64,000 nucleotides of DNA, taken from NCBI RefSeq assembly GCF_000368045.1, contig NZ_KB849230.1, positions 261,794 to 325,793 on the forward strand, read 5' to 3'. The notes below the pieces were generated by a model. It was not told where the DNA came from. It did not search any database and was given only the letters and a program-made list of their open reading frames with translations. Positions 55,220 through 64,000 of the stretch are shown here, one piece after another; the first letter of the stretch is position 1; each line of letters starts with the position of its first letter. This stretch comes from Acinetobacter johnsonii CIP 64.6 (GTDB taxonomy: Bacteria; Pseudomonadota; Gammaproteobacteria; Pseudomonadales; Moraxellaceae). A program made the translations under genes and the position numbers.

Positions 55220-55948
55220 ATGTCTACTTTACTGCAAAAACCACTCAATATTGTCGCTGTGTCAGGCGGTTTAAATACTCCGTCTAAAACTGAGGCGCTA
55301 GTACAAGAAATATTAAATGAACTGGGCGATGCAACCCCAATCAATGTACATTTCATTAAATTCAGCGAAATTGGACATTTACTCGGTGGTGCGATTTACC
55401 GCAATCAACTGCCACAACGTGTGCAAGATGACTTAGCCGCGGTCGAAGCTGCCGATGCTTTGATTGTTGGAACGCCTGTTTACCGTGCTTCATTTACCGG
55501 TTTATTCAAACACTTTTTCGACTTTGTTGAGCAAACGGCGCTGGTCGATGTACCGGTACTACTTGCAGCCTCAGGCGGCAGTGAACGCCATGCACTGGTA
55601 CTGGAACATCAACTTCGCCCACTATTCAGTTTCTTCCAAGCGCAAACGTTACCCATTGGGGTCTATGCCACAGACAAAGACTTTACACCCGCGTATACCA
55701 TCCACAGTGAATTATTACGAGATCGCATTACTCTTGCGGTAGCTCGTGCTTTACCCATCCTAGAATGGGCACCTGCGAAAGGTCAGCGTGCAGAAGTGGT
55801 GAAAGAAAAGACCCAACTTGCGAATCAGAACTTGGGTATCAACACGCAAATCGAACAAGATGATGTACTGCCTTCAGCGGCAGTACCAAATTTAGATGCA
55901 GCCGAGTCTCGCTTGCATCAGAAAAAAGCCAAACCACAGGTCGCTTAA
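55220..55948 (+). CDS. msuE: NADPH-dependent FMN reductase MsuE
   Basis: A 242-residue flavodoxin-fold reductase. SGGLNTPSKTEALV binds phosphate of FMN, and VGTPVYRASFTGLFKHFFDFV contains the flavin-contact loop. MsuE supplies reduced flavin to alkanesulfonate and sulfone monooxygenases in sulfur scavenging. It is followed 27 bp later by sfnG in the same direction, a usual pair. A non-family C-terminal tail (about 45 residues) is present. Confidence 0.9.
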   Translation: MSTLLQKPLNIVAVSGGLNTPSKTEALVQEILNELGDATPINVHFIKFSEIGHLLGGAIYRNQLPQRVQDDLAAVEAADALIVGTPVYRASFTGLFKHFFDFVEQTALVDVPVLLAASGGSERHALVLEHQLRPLFSFFQAQTLPIGVYATDKDFTPAYTIHSELLRDRITLAVARALPILEWAPAKGQRAEVVKEKTQLANQNLGINTQIEQDDVLPSAAVPNLDAAESRLHQKKAKPQVA

Positions 55949-55975
55949 CGCAAAAAGCATTGAGAGGGTTTTCAC

Positions 55976-57083
55976 ATGTCACAACAGAATAAAAATATTA
56001 CGTTTGCTTATTGGGTTCCCAATGTCAGCGGTGGCTTAGTGGTGAGTAATATTGAGCAGCGCACGGACTGGAGTTATGACTATAACGTCCGTTTAGCGCA
56101 GGCTGCGGAAAAAAAATGGCTTTGACTATGCTCTAACTCAGATTCGTTTTACTGCGGGTTATAATGCAGAAAACCAACATGAGTCGGTCAGTTTTAGTCA
56201 CGGTATCTTAGCCAAAACCAGCAAACTCAAAGTCATTGCCGCTATTTTACCTGGCCCGTGGAAACCCGTGCTTGCCGCAAAGCAGCTTGCAACCATCGAC
56301 CACTTAACCCAAGGACGTATTGCGATTAATGTGGTTAGTGGTTGGTTTCGCGGCGAATTTGATGCTATTGGTGAAGCATGGCCTGAACATGACCAACGCT
56401 ATGCTCGCTCGGAAGAGTTTATTCGTGCATTAAAAGGCGTTTGGACCCAAGACAACTATAGTTTCGATGGAAAGTACTATCAGTTCAAAGACTACACCTT
56501 GTCACCCAAACCTGTGCAAAAGCCGCATATTGAAATTTTCCAAGGCGGCAGCTCTCGTGCTGCACGGAATATGGCTGCACGAGTTTCAGACTGGTATTTT
56601 ACCAATGGCAATACCCCTGAGGAGCTCAAAAAACAGATTGATGATATTCGTGCAAAAGCCCAACAGAATGGCCATCAGGTCAAAATTGGGGTCAATGCTT
56701 TCATCATTACCCGAGATACAGAGGAAGAAGCGAAAACGGTTCTGCAAGAAATTATTGATAAAGCCAATATTCAAGCGGTACACGCCTTTGGCGATGCCAC
56801 CCGTGAAGCGGGAGCAGCAACACTTGAAGGTGAAGGCAACTGGGCCAAATCGACCTTTGAAGATTTGGTTCAATATAATGATGGCTTTAAAACCAATTTG
56901 ATTGGTACACCACGCCAAATTGCCGAACGTATTGTGGAATTAAAAGCCGTTGGGGTGGATTTAATCCTTTCAGGTTTTTTACATTTTATCGAAGAGGTTG
57001 AATACTTCGGTGCCAAAGTGTTGCCATTGGTTCGTGAGTTGGAAGCTCAACAGCAATCCGTTGAGAATGCCAAATCTGCTTAG
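55976..57083 (+). pseudogene. sfnG: Dimethylsulfone monooxygenase SfnG, frameshifted
   Basis: The first 45 codons (MSQQNKNITFAYWVPNVSGGLVVSN...) run into AAEKKWL and a stop. With one A fewer in the A8 tract at 56109-56116 the frame continues AAEKNGFDYALTQIRF into the main part, a bacterial luciferase-like FMNH2-dependent monooxygenase (LDHLTQGRIAINVVSGWFRGEF, QGGSSRAARNMAARVSDWYF). SfnG converts dimethylsulfone to methanesulfinate. The homopolymer makes a recent slippage, phase-type switch or a sequencing error all possible. Confidence 0.88.
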
Positions 57084-57139
57084 CTCGGTAAGCAGCAGAC
57101 ACGAACTAAAAAATAATAATGATAGGTGACTCTATTCTT

Positions 57140-57168
57140 CCCTCAAGACTCGGCTTGAGGGTTTTTTT
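57140..57168 (+). terminator. Terminator after sfnG
   Basis: CCCTCAAG / CTTGAGGG with a 6-nt loop and T7. Confidence 0.85.
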
Positions 57169-57210
57169 ATTGGTGTATAATCCACACAAAGTAAAAAATA
57201 ACCACTTGAT

Positions 57211-57621
57211 ATGAACAACAGCCAACCCTCTAAATTCATTAATCTCTCTTTGGCCTTTTTATGGGGCTATCAAGGTCTAATTCCTAAAATCCTCTTTATC
57301 AATCCCGATGAGATTACCATTTGGCAAACTTTTGGACTTTCCTATGCACAGGCCCAACTGGCAGGTCAGGGCTCAGGCATACTGGAGTGTGTTTTTGCTT
57401 TATTGTTCCTATTTAGCTCCAGTAAATATCTGCATTACCTCAGTATCTTTAGCTTAGTGTTTTTATTCACACTGGTCGCTTTGCTAATACCAGACAGTCT
57501 CATTCGTGCTTTTAATCCTGTGGTCATGAACCTTGCAATGATCAGTCTATCCATTTGTTATTGCATGCTTCACAACCAAGAAGCGACGTCCTTTAGTTCA
57601 CAAAGTAAAGGATCCATATGA
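57211..57621 (+). CDS. DoxX-like membrane protein
   Basis: A 136-residue protein with four helices in the DoxX-like pattern (LSLAFLWGYQGLIPKILF, GSGILECVFALLFLF). Its stop overlaps the ATG of the next SDR gene (ATGA), so the pair is translated together. The role is unknown. Confidence 0.7.
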   Translation: MNNSQPSKFINLSLAFLWGYQGLIPKILFINPDEITIWQTFGLSYAQAQLAGQGSGILECVFALLFLFSSSKYLHYLSIFSLVFLFTLVALLIPDSLIRAFNPVVMNLAMISLSICYCMLHNQEATSFSSQSKGSI

Positions 57622-58451
57622 ATTCAAAATCAGGTTGCATCGTCATTACAGGCAGTTCTAAAGGTATCGGCTTGGGTTTAGCTCAAGCCTTCTTAGAACA
57701 ACAACAAGCCGTCGTGATTTCTGGCCGAAATCGCACAGATTTAGAGCGCACCCTGCAACAGCTACGGCATCGTTTTCCCGCTGCGCTGATTCATGCTGTC
57801 ACTTGTGATGTCACGCAGATCCATGAAGTACAAATGCTTTGGGATGAAGCCATTCAACACTTTGGTGCTGTTCAGATTTGGATTAATAATGCAGGCAGTT
57901 GTACAGCGACACTAGATTTTAAAGATCTTGCAGCAGCAGACATACAGACTGTGGTTCAAACCAATATTATAGGCAGTATGTTCGGCTCACAAGTGGCCTT
58001 AAACGGCATGCTGGCACAAGGCTATGGTCAAATTTTCAATATGGAAGGTTGGGGTACTCGAGGCGAATGGAGTGCAGGCATGACCGCCTATGCCACAACC
58101 AAACGTGCCGTAGGGTACTTTAGTCAAGCCCTGTTTAAAGAAACCAAACAGACCCACATTCAAGTCGGTACGCTCAGTCCTGGAATGGTGGCAACCGACC
58201 TACTGGTATCCTCTTGGCAAAATGGCGATGTTCAGCACTGGAACAAAATTAAACGGCTTTTTTTGTTTATTATCGATCCTCCCGAAGTGGTCTATCGCTA
58301 TTTGGCTCAACGTATTTTAGAGAATAAACGTCGCCATACTCGAATCGTATGGATGATGCCATTACGTCTGTTACTCCGATTTTTGCAACCCTATTATTGG
58401 CGTCGAAATCCCATTAAAGATACAGCTTTAGCACATCTCAACTCAAAATAA
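57618..58451 (+). CDS. Short-chain dehydrogenase/reductase
   Basis: A 277-residue Rossmann enzyme. TGSSKGIGLGLAQ binds NAD(P), NNAG is conserved, and YATTKRAV provides the active-site Tyr-x3-Lys. The C-terminal part is basic and slightly hydrophobic, perhaps membrane-touching. Overlaps the DoxX-like gene by 4 bases. Substrate unknown. Confidence 0.88.
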   Translation: MNSKSGCIVITGSSKGIGLGLAQAFLEQQQAVVISGRNRTDLERTLQQLRHRFPAALIHAVTCDVTQIHEVQMLWDEAIQHFGAVQIWINNAGSCTATLDFKDLAAADIQTVVQTNIIGSMFGSQVALNGMLAQGYGQIFNMEGWGTRGEWSAGMTAYATTKRAVGYFSQALFKETKQTHIQVGTLSPGMVATDLLVSSWQNGDVQHWNKIKRLFLFIIDPPEVVYRYLAQRILENKRRHTRIVWMMPLRLLLRFLQPYYWRRNPIKDTALAHLNSK

Positions 58452-58512
58452 TGCCACATCAAGTGATAGATCATTTACATTAAACATAAACCCCGAATTA
58501 GGAAGACTTCTG

Positions 58513-59127
58513 ATGTACACAGGTATCGTACAAGGCTTAGAGAAAATCTTAGATGTCCGTCAAGGCGACGGTTTTAGCACCCTTGTGGTTTCAAATACAC
58601 ACCACTTTTTTCACGATGTCTTCATCGGTGCAAGTGTAGCCATCAATGGCACCTGCTTAACTGCAACGCACATCGATCTTAACGCCAATCAAGTCCATTT
58701 TGATGTTTCGGATTTGACTCGACGCCTGACCACTTTAGGCACTTTACAGGCAGGTGATGAGGTGAATATCGAACGTTCAGCCAAAGTCGGGATGGAAAAT
58801 GGGGGACACAACTTGTATGGACATATCGAAGGAACGGCTACAGTAAAGCAGCTGAGCCGTCACGGCGAGACTCTGCATGTGGATCTCCACATTCCCGAGG
58901 GCAATATTAAATACTTTTTCTTAAAAGGTTTTATTGGTCTGAATGGTTGTAGCCTCACCGTCAACCGTGTTGATCGTAACAGCCATGAAATTTCAGTTGA
59001 TTTGATTCCTGAAACTTTGCGTCTGACCACGTGGGCATCGGTACAAGTCGGCGATGCCGTCAATTATGAAATTGATCAGATGACACGGACGATGGTGGAT
59101 ACCTTAGAAAGCATCCATCAGCGTTAA
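58513..59127 (+). CDS. Riboflavin synthase, alpha-subunit family
   Basis: A 204-residue protein of two similar lumazine-binding barrels. It opens MYTGIVQGLEKI and has the repeat-typical SVAINGTCLTAT and GLNGCSLTVNRVD segments. It joins two lumazine molecules to make riboflavin. It lacks neighbouring rib genes, so it may be the main ribE copy or a second copy (also similar to YfhO/RibE-like paralogues). Confidence 0.82.
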   Translation: MYTGIVQGLEKILDVRQGDGFSTLVVSNTHHFFHDVFIGASVAINGTCLTATHIDLNANQVHFDVSDLTRRLTTLGTLQAGDEVNIERSAKVGMENGGHNLYGHIEGTATVKQLSRHGETLHVDLHIPEGNIKYFFLKGFIGLNGCSLTVNRVDRNSHEISVDLIPETLRLTTWASVQVGDAVNYEIDQMTRTMVDTLESIHQR

Positions 59128-59211
59128 GATCGCTCTTCTATCTAATTCGACTGCATCCTATATACATGTTTGTAGCGCAATCCAGACCTGTTGTTGCTTA
59201 TGCTGAAATAA

Positions 59212-59241
59212 AAAATACCGTCTGCTTGAGACGGTATTTTT
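59212..59241. terminator. Terminator after acs
   Basis: AATACCGTCT / AGACGGTATT with GCTTG loop; T-tracts on both strands. Confidence 0.85.
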
Positions 59242-59251
59242 TAGGTTGATT

Positions 59252-61195
59252 TTATCCGTTTGGATATACTTCTTTAATCAACACTTCGACCACTTGCGGT
59301 TCAGCCAGCGTCGATGTATCGCCCAAACTATCTAACTCGTTCGCTGCAATTTTTCTTAAAATACGGCGCATAATTTTACCTGAACGTGTTTTCGGTAAAG
59401 ATGGTGCCCAATGTAAGGCATCTGGTGTCGCCACAGGACCGAGCACCTTTCGTACCCACTGAATCAGTTCAGCACGGAGTTCTTCAGTTTGTGCAGTGCC
59501 CGCTTGTAAAGTGACAAAAGAACAAATTCCCTGCCCTTTGATTTCATGTGGCATTCCTACTACGGCAGCCTCAGCAACCGCCTCATGTGCCACCAAAGCA
59601 CTTTCCACTTCAGCCGTGCCTAAGCGGTGCCCTGACACATTCAGTACATCATCCACCCGACCTGTGATCCAGTAATAACCATCTTTATCACGGCGTGCAC
59701 CATCGCCCGTGAAATACGTTCCCGGATAAGTTGCAAAGTACGCTTCGATAAACCGCTCAGGATCCCCCCAAATGGTTCGCATTTGCCCCGGCCATGAATC
59801 CTTAATCACCAGATTGCCTTCAGCTTCTCCTTCTAACTCGTTGCCTTCTGCATCGACCAAAGCAGGTTGAATTCCAAATAAAGGACGCGTTGCAGACCCG
59901 GGTTTAAGTGGTGTCGCACCCGGAAGTGGAGAAATTAAAATTCCACCAGTTTCGGTTTGCCACCAAGTATCCACCACTGGGCAACGGCTTTCCCCCACCA
60001 CTGTGTAGTACCAATTCCATGCTTCAGGGTTGATCGGCTCTCCGACGGAACCAATTAAACGTAAACTGCTACGATCACTCTCACGGACAAAGGCATCCCC
60101 TTCACGCATCATGGCGCGGATCGCTGTCGGTGCTGTGTACAAAATCGTCACATTGTGTTTGTCGACAATATGTCCTGTACGTGCCCAACTTGGATACTGT
60201 GGAATCCCCTCAAACATCACTGTTGTGGTTCCATTCGACAAGGGGCCATACAGCACATAAGAATGTCCCGTAATCCAGCCTACATCGGCGGTACACCAAA
60301 ACACATCATCTTGTTTTAAGTCAAACACTTCGCGGAAGGTACTATTCACATAAGTTAAATAGCCCCCTGTGGTATGCAGCACACCTTTCGGCTTACCGGT
60401 TGAACCTGAGGTATATAAAATAAATAAGGGATCTTCCGCATTCATCGGTTCAGGTGGACAAATCTCGTTGACCGTCATGATTTCCATGTGATACCACAAG
60501 TCACGCCCTTCTTTAAGCATGATTGGATTGCCTGTCCGGTGTACCACAATCACGTTCTGTACTGAGTCTGTCCCGGGTAGATTCAATGCTGCGTCTACAT
60601 TTTCTTTCAGCGGAATCGGTTTACCCCCGCGCATTCCAGAGTCTGCGGTAATCACAATTTTGGCTTGGCTGTCATCAATTCGGCTTGCCAATGAATCAGG
60701 CGAGAAACCACCAAACACCACACAATGCACGGCACCGATTCGGGCACAGGCCAACATCGAAATGGCCGCTTCTGAAATCATTGGCATATACAGCACCACA
60801 CGATCACCCTTCACCACGCCATGCTTTTTCAGGACATTGGCAAAACGACACACTTCGTCATACAGTTCAGCAAAGGAAATGATTTTATGGCGTGAGGGAT
60901 GGTCACCTTCCCAAATAATGGCAGGTTTATACGGATGCTCTTTTAAGTGGCGATCAAGGCAATTGGCACTTAAATTTAACTGGCCATCGGCAAACCATTC
61001 AATTTTAAAATTGTCTTTATCATAACTGGTGTTTTTAACTTGGCTAAAAGGCTTGATCCAATCTAGCTTCAACGCTTGTTCAGCCCAATACTCGTCAGGT
61101 TGTTCTATCGATTTTTGATAGCGTTCAAAATATTCTTGTTCATTGGTGCGCGCAGTTTTTTCAAATTCTGCAGGTACAGGATATACTTCTTTCAT
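59252..61195 (-). CDS. acs: Acetyl-CoA synthetase
   Basis: A 647-residue AMP-forming enzyme. [12 protein letters not shown] is the adenylate P-loop, and the C-terminal [14 protein letters not shown] holds the Lys that is acetylated to control activity. It converts acetate, CoA and ATP to acetyl-CoA. I start at MKEVYPVP (ribosome site AAGGAAG six bases upstream); the longer ATG at 61237 would add a non-conserved leader. A CrbR-type box lies about 110 bp upstream. Confidence 0.95.
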   Translation of the reverse strand: MKEVYPVPAEFEKTARTNEQEYFERYQKSIEQPDEYWAEQALKLDWIKPFSQVKNTSYDKDNFKIEWFADGQLNLSANCLDRHLKEHPYKPAIIWEGDHPSRHKIISFAELYDEVCRFANVLKKHGVVKGDRVVLYMPMISEAAISMLACARIGAVHCVVFGGFSPDSLASRIDDSQAKIVITADSGMRGGKPIPLKENVDAALNLPGTDSVQNVIVVHRTGNPIMLKEGRDLWYHMEIMTVNEICPPEPMNAEDPLFILYTSGSTGKPKGVLHTTGGYLTYVNSTFREVFDLKQDDVFWCTADVGWITGHSYVLYGPLSNGTTTVMFEGIPQYPSWARTGHIVDKHNVTILYTAPTAIRAMMREGDAFVRESDRSSLRLIGSVGEPINPEAWNWYYTVVGESRCPVVDTWWQTETGGILISPLPGATPLKPGSATRPLFGIQPALVDAEGNELEGEAEGNLVIKDSWPGQMRTIWGDPERFIEAYFATYPGTYFTGDGARRDKDGYYWITGRVDDVLNVSGHRLGTAEVESALVAHEAVAEAAVVGMPHEIKGQGICSFVTLQAGTAQTEELRAELIQWVRKVLGPVATPDALHWAPSLPKTRSGKIMRRILRKIAANELDSLGDTSTLAEPQVVEVLIKEVYPNG

Positions 61196-61305
61196 ATCAT
61201 ACTTCCTTATATTCTGACTCTCATCGCGAGAGTTCATGCCACAGTTATTGGTTTATTATTGGACTGCATAACCACAGTATGACGATTGTTTTTTAAACAG
61301 ATCAA

Positions 61306-61321
61306 CACGGCTTTGGTCGTA
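61306..61321 (-). promoter_or_regulatory. Candidate CrbR-type site upstream of acs
   Basis: CACGGCTTTGGTCGTA. It shares 13 of 16 bases with the palindrome at 52128 and the GACCAAAG core of the yjcH site; it lies 111 bp before the acs start. Confidence 0.6.
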
Positions 61322-61647
61322 TATTATTTCTACAATTTAAAACACATTTTATAGTGATCTTTCAATGAGATCCTGTGTTTAATCCGTAACATGAACAACG
61401 TCGAACTCCGTAAAGTGGCTCCAGCTAGGCTTTTTAAGCATATTGTTACACTTCAGGCTGTGCTATTTCATACATAGGAGCATGGCTCAGCACCTTGATT
61501 CAAAAAATCAAGCATTTAAAAAACAGACAGATAGATTTTTATCCGTTTATCAATCACTCAGAATGCGATAATTTCATACGCTTTTCTCTATTAAATACAC
61601 ACAATTTTCAGGCAAAATATGCCAAATTTTCAGCGATTGGAGCACCA

Positions 61648-62619
61648 GTGTCAGAACAAACCCATACCTTGAGCGAGGTTGCTCAAGGTACGTCAGAGAT
61701 GCTACATGACGCGACAGCGAAAACCACCCAAAGTGTAATTGCACATACAGCAAAATATAATGACGCCTATTCCACCATCGACAAATTTGTCGATAGTTTT
61801 TGGGAGCGTATGCCTTATTTTTGTATTGCGCTGATTACCTTCGTCATTTTTTATTTGCTCTCCAAACTGTTTAAGCTTTTTGTTCGTAAAGCACTATCTG
61901 ATCGTTCTTATACCAAACAAAACCTTGTCCTTGTCCTGAACCGTGTCGGCAGTTCGGCCATCGTCTTTATTGGCTTCCTGATTGCCATGGTGATTGCGAT
62001 TCCGGGTTTCACCCCTGGTCAGCTGATGAGTGCTTTGGGGATTGGCTCGGTTGCCATTGGTTTTGCATTTAAAGATATCTTCCAAAACCTTCTTTCAGGG
62101 ATCCTGATTTTACTGGGTGAACCGTTTAAGATTGGCGATGACATTATTGTCTCGGGTATGGAAGGCAACGTTGAAGATATTCAAATTCGTGCCACTTACT
62201 TACGTGCGCCAGATGGTCGTCGTATCGTGATTCCGAATGCGACTGTGTATACCAGTGCGGTCACTGTTAACACCGCCTATCCACGTCGTCGCTGCGAGTT
62301 CTTGGTCGGTATTGGTTATGAAGATGACATCAAAAAAGCCAAAGATATTATTTTAGGCATTTTAGACCGAGATACGACCATTTTAAGTCAACCGGGTTTT
62401 AGCGTGAACGTCGCTGCACTTGCAGATTTTTCAGTAAATCTTAAAGTTCAATGGTGGGTCAACACCACAGAAACTACGGTATCTGGCTCGATCAGTTCAG
62501 TACAAGAATATGTGGTTCAAGCCTTTGCTGAGCAAGGAATTTCTATTCCTTACCCAGTCCAAGAAGTTCGCGTCGCAAAAAATGACAGCTACCCGACAGA
62601 AACTTCAACCGCTAAATAA
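61648..62619 (+). CDS. mscS: Small-conductance mechanosensitive channel (MscS family)
   Basis: A 323-residue inner-membrane channel. Three helices precede the pore helix (GSVAIGFAFKDIFQNLLSGILILLGEPFKIGD, with the Gly/Ala packing of TM3) and the beta domain (GMEGNVEDIQIRATYLRAPDGRRIVIPNA). It releases solutes during osmotic downshock. I start at the GTG at 61648, which follows GGAG by 7 bases; an in-frame TTG at 61495 would add 51 poorly conserved residues. Its last codons overlap the end of the convergent rsmE by 15 bp. The 61196-61647 gap holds the acs promoter and no further gene. Confidence 0.9.
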   Translation: MSEQTHTLSEVAQGTSEMLHDATAKTTQSVIAHTAKYNDAYSTIDKFVDSFWERMPYFCIALITFVIFYLLSKLFKLFVRKALSDRSYTKQNLVLVLNRVGSSAIVFIGFLIAMVIAIPGFTPGQLMSALGIGSVAIGFAFKDIFQNLLSGILILLGEPFKIGDDIIVSGMEGNVEDIQIRATYLRAPDGRRIVIPNATVYTSAVTVNTAYPRRRCEFLVGIGYEDDIKKAKDIILGILDRDTTILSQPGFSVNVAALADFSVNLKVQWWVNTTETTVSGSISSVQEYVVQAFAEQGISIPYPVQEVRVAKNDSYPTETSTAK

Positions 62620-63315
62620 GCGCCCTAAAACATAAGGGATCACGGTTTCAGTCCGAATAATACGGTTGCCTAAGCTCACAGCTTGGCAGCCGTTTTTTAC
62701 AAGTAATTCAACTTCGTAAGGGATAAATCCTCCTTCCGGCCCGATCACAACCGTACAGGGATGCTGAATCGCAAAAGGCATTTTGGCATCGCTATAGGGA
62801 TGTGCCACATAGGCAGGACAGTCGGCTGAAATCAGGCTTGGCAATTGATCTTCAACAAAAGGCTTAAAGCGTTTATAAATTTCAACTTTCGGTGCAATCG
62901 TATCGCCTGCCTGCTCTAGCCCCAAAGTCACATACTGATCCAACTGTTGTAAGAACGGGGTTTGCCAATAACTTTTATCGACCCGATAGCTGTGCAGCAA
63001 AATGATTTTTTCAACCCCTAAAGTCACCGCATCCATAATCAAACGACGCAGAACTTTAGGGCGTGGCATCGCGACAATTAAAGTGACTGGTAGTTTGGCT
63101 GGTACAGGTTCTTCGTATAAGGGTTTTATACGTACAGCTGTTTCAGAAACATCAACCACTTGCGTAAGATGACGCTTTCCGTTTTGTATCCCGACTTTTA
63201 ACGTATCACCGACTTTCAGCTCTAAATGATGATGCAAATGTTCAAGCTGACGCTTGGCGCTAATGGACCAGAGTTCAGATTCAGTTTGGCGCGGTTCTAA
63301 GAGAACGATATTCAT
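62605..63315 (-). CDS. rsmE: 16S rRNA m3U1498 methyltransferase RsmE
   Basis: A 236-residue SPOUT enzyme. GPEGGFIPYEVELLVKNGCQAVSLGNRIIRTETV is the knotted SAM-binding motif. The N-terminal PUA-like domain includes HHLELKVGDTLKVGIQNGKRH. It methylates U1498 in the 30S decoding region. Start at MNIVLLEPR. It lies beside waaA with a hairpin repeat between. Confidence 0.93.
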   Translation of the reverse strand: MNIVLLEPRQTESELWSISAKRQLEHLHHHLELKVGDTLKVGIQNGKRHLTQVVDVSETAVRIKPLYEEPVPAKLPVTLIVAMPRPKVLRRLIMDAVTLGVEKIILLHSYRVDKSYWQTPFLQQLDQYVTLGLEQAGDTIAPKVEIYKRFKPFVEDQLPSLISADCPAYVAHPYSDAKMPFAIQHPCTVVIGPEGGFIPYEVELLVKNGCQAVSLGNRIIRTETVIPYVLGRLFSG

Positions 63316-63371
63316 AATAAATAGAAAAAATCCAAACAGTGGAGGCATCATTAGCACAGGTCATCGTGAAA

Positions 63372-63463
63372 GGCGACAAGGATGTCGCCCGCTGTGCTGA
63401 GGTACAGAATGTACCTTCAGCATAGCAAAAGATTTTTGTTACTTTTCATCTTTGAAAAGTAAG
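63372..63463. repeat. Intergenic hairpin repeat between waaA and rsmE
   Basis: Three successive perfect or near-perfect hairpins: GGCGACA/TGTCGCC, GCTGTGCTGAGGTAC/GTACCTTCAGCATAGC and TTACTTTTCA/TTGAAAAGTAA. It resembles composite REP-type intergenic repeats of Acinetobacter. It lies 60-150 bases before rsmE. Confidence 0.6.
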
Positions 63464-63529
63464 AACCACCTACGCAAAGCCATCCATAAAATCTACAGTA
63501 TTTGTAGTAATGACAAACTCACTCAAGTT

Positions 63530-64000
63530 TTATAAATAAGCATCAATCACTTGAATATGCTTTGCTAGAGAGCCGGTATTTAACTGCATAATCTTTTGTG
63601 CCGCTTGATTCAGTGTATTGGCCTGCTCAGTATTCTCTAACAGTGCCATCAACACCGCGGCAGCTTGTTCAGCATCCTCAACAACTTTCACCGCATCGGC
63701 TTGTACAAATTCATCGACAATGGTTTGGAAATTAAAATAGTTTTTGCCCAAAACCGTCGGCACATGTAACGCAATTGGCTCTAAAATATTATGTCCGCCA
63801 CCAGGTTCATTTAGTGATCCCCCGACAAAACAAGCATTCGATAAGGCATACCATAACCACATCTCCCCCATCGAATCGGCTAAATAGACTTGGGTTTCCG
63901 CCTCTATTCTTTGTCCCGTACTTCTGCGAGTGGTATTTAAATTTAAACTTTGTGCAGCAGCAAAAACTTCATCAAAACGCTCTGGATGACGCGGTACCAC
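63530..64000 (-). CDS. waaA: 3-deoxy-D-manno-octulosonic acid transferase, C-terminal part (partial)
   Basis: The last 156 residues of WaaA, running off the right edge. VPRHPERFDEV, the FVGGSLNEPGGGHNILEPIALHVPTVLGKNYFNF signature (nucleotide-sugar and acceptor binding) and the helical tail are all present. It transfers Kdo from CMP-Kdo to lipid A precursor at the inner membrane. Its 5' end is outside the window. Confidence 0.93.
   Translation of the reverse strand: MVPRHPERFDEVFAAAQSLNLNTTRRSTGQRIEAETQVYLADSMGEMWLWYALSNACFVGGSLNEPGGGHNILEPIALHVPTVLGKNYFNFQTIVDEFVQADAVKVVEDAEQAAAVLMALLENTEQANTLNQAAQKIMQLNTGSLAKHIQVIDAYL

Overview
The window looks like chromosomal DNA of an Acinetobacter species. 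It is AT-rich. It encodes an Omp33-36-type porin, the MesX/MesD methionine synthase pair, an acetate regulon with an SSS-domain sensor kinase, and a 1087-bp IS30-family element whose right end matches what I remember of ISAba125. Most genes are ordinary chromosomal genes. One stretch of about 14.4 kb (roughly 15.48-29.92 kb) is clearly accessory.

Layout. 0-1.4 kb: end of xseA, xseB, a small conserved-looking ORF and tRNA-Thr(UGU); the gap at 320-926 holds what may be an old tRNA-type attachment scar. 1.4-7 kb: methyltransferase/FAD-oxidoreductase pair, pirin, YcaC-type hydrolase and a LysR regulator. 7-10.5 kb: ahpC, then an operon read leftwards (mesX, mesD, flavin reductase) with a MetR-like box upstream. 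10.5-15.4 kb: aspartate module (dicarboxylate/amino-acid symporter, LysR regulator, aspA); an identical 18-bp palindromic site lies upstream of both the transporter and aspA.

15.48-29.92 kb: a genomic island next to the 3' end of ssb. Its right end carries an operon of three tyrosine recombinases plus a small coiled-coil protein, comparable to Tn554 TnpABC or 'gamma-mobile-trio' modules. The first recombinase is split by the IS30-family element, with a 3-bp target duplication. Its left (cargo) end carries a two-gene system that I identify as a type I Mokosh anti-phage system: a degenerate kinase domain fused to an SF1/UPF1-like helicase, then a phospholipase-D protein. Between them lie a deleted IS3 element, a truncated second copy of an XRE regulator, the intact XRE gene in inverted orientation, an unknown gene and a Phd-like antitoxin. 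The sequence AGAACGGA, which contains the last codons of ssb, is repeated at the far end of the island and is the best candidate for the attachment core.

29.9-43 kb: ssb, a YajR-type MFS exporter, a TerC/DUF475 membrane protein, TenA, a Fur-box-controlled pair of small ORFs, uvrA, an AbiJ-like (AbiJ_NTD4) gene next to an intergenic repeat, a HIT protein, a diguanylate cyclase and the porin. 43-61 kb: BCCT transporter and ion-channel-like protein, then an acetate-uptake cluster (yjcH-actP, a CrbS-like hybrid kinase, an unknown gene, a CrbR-like regulator and, further right, acs). A shared core GACYAAAGYC lies about 100-110 bp upstream of yjcH, the unknown gene and acs. An IS701-like element and the sulfur genes msuE and sfnG (frameshifted in an A8 run) interrupt this cluster, followed by a DoxX/SDR pair and a riboflavin synthase. 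61-64 kb: MscS channel, rsmE, an intergenic hairpin repeat and the end of waaA.
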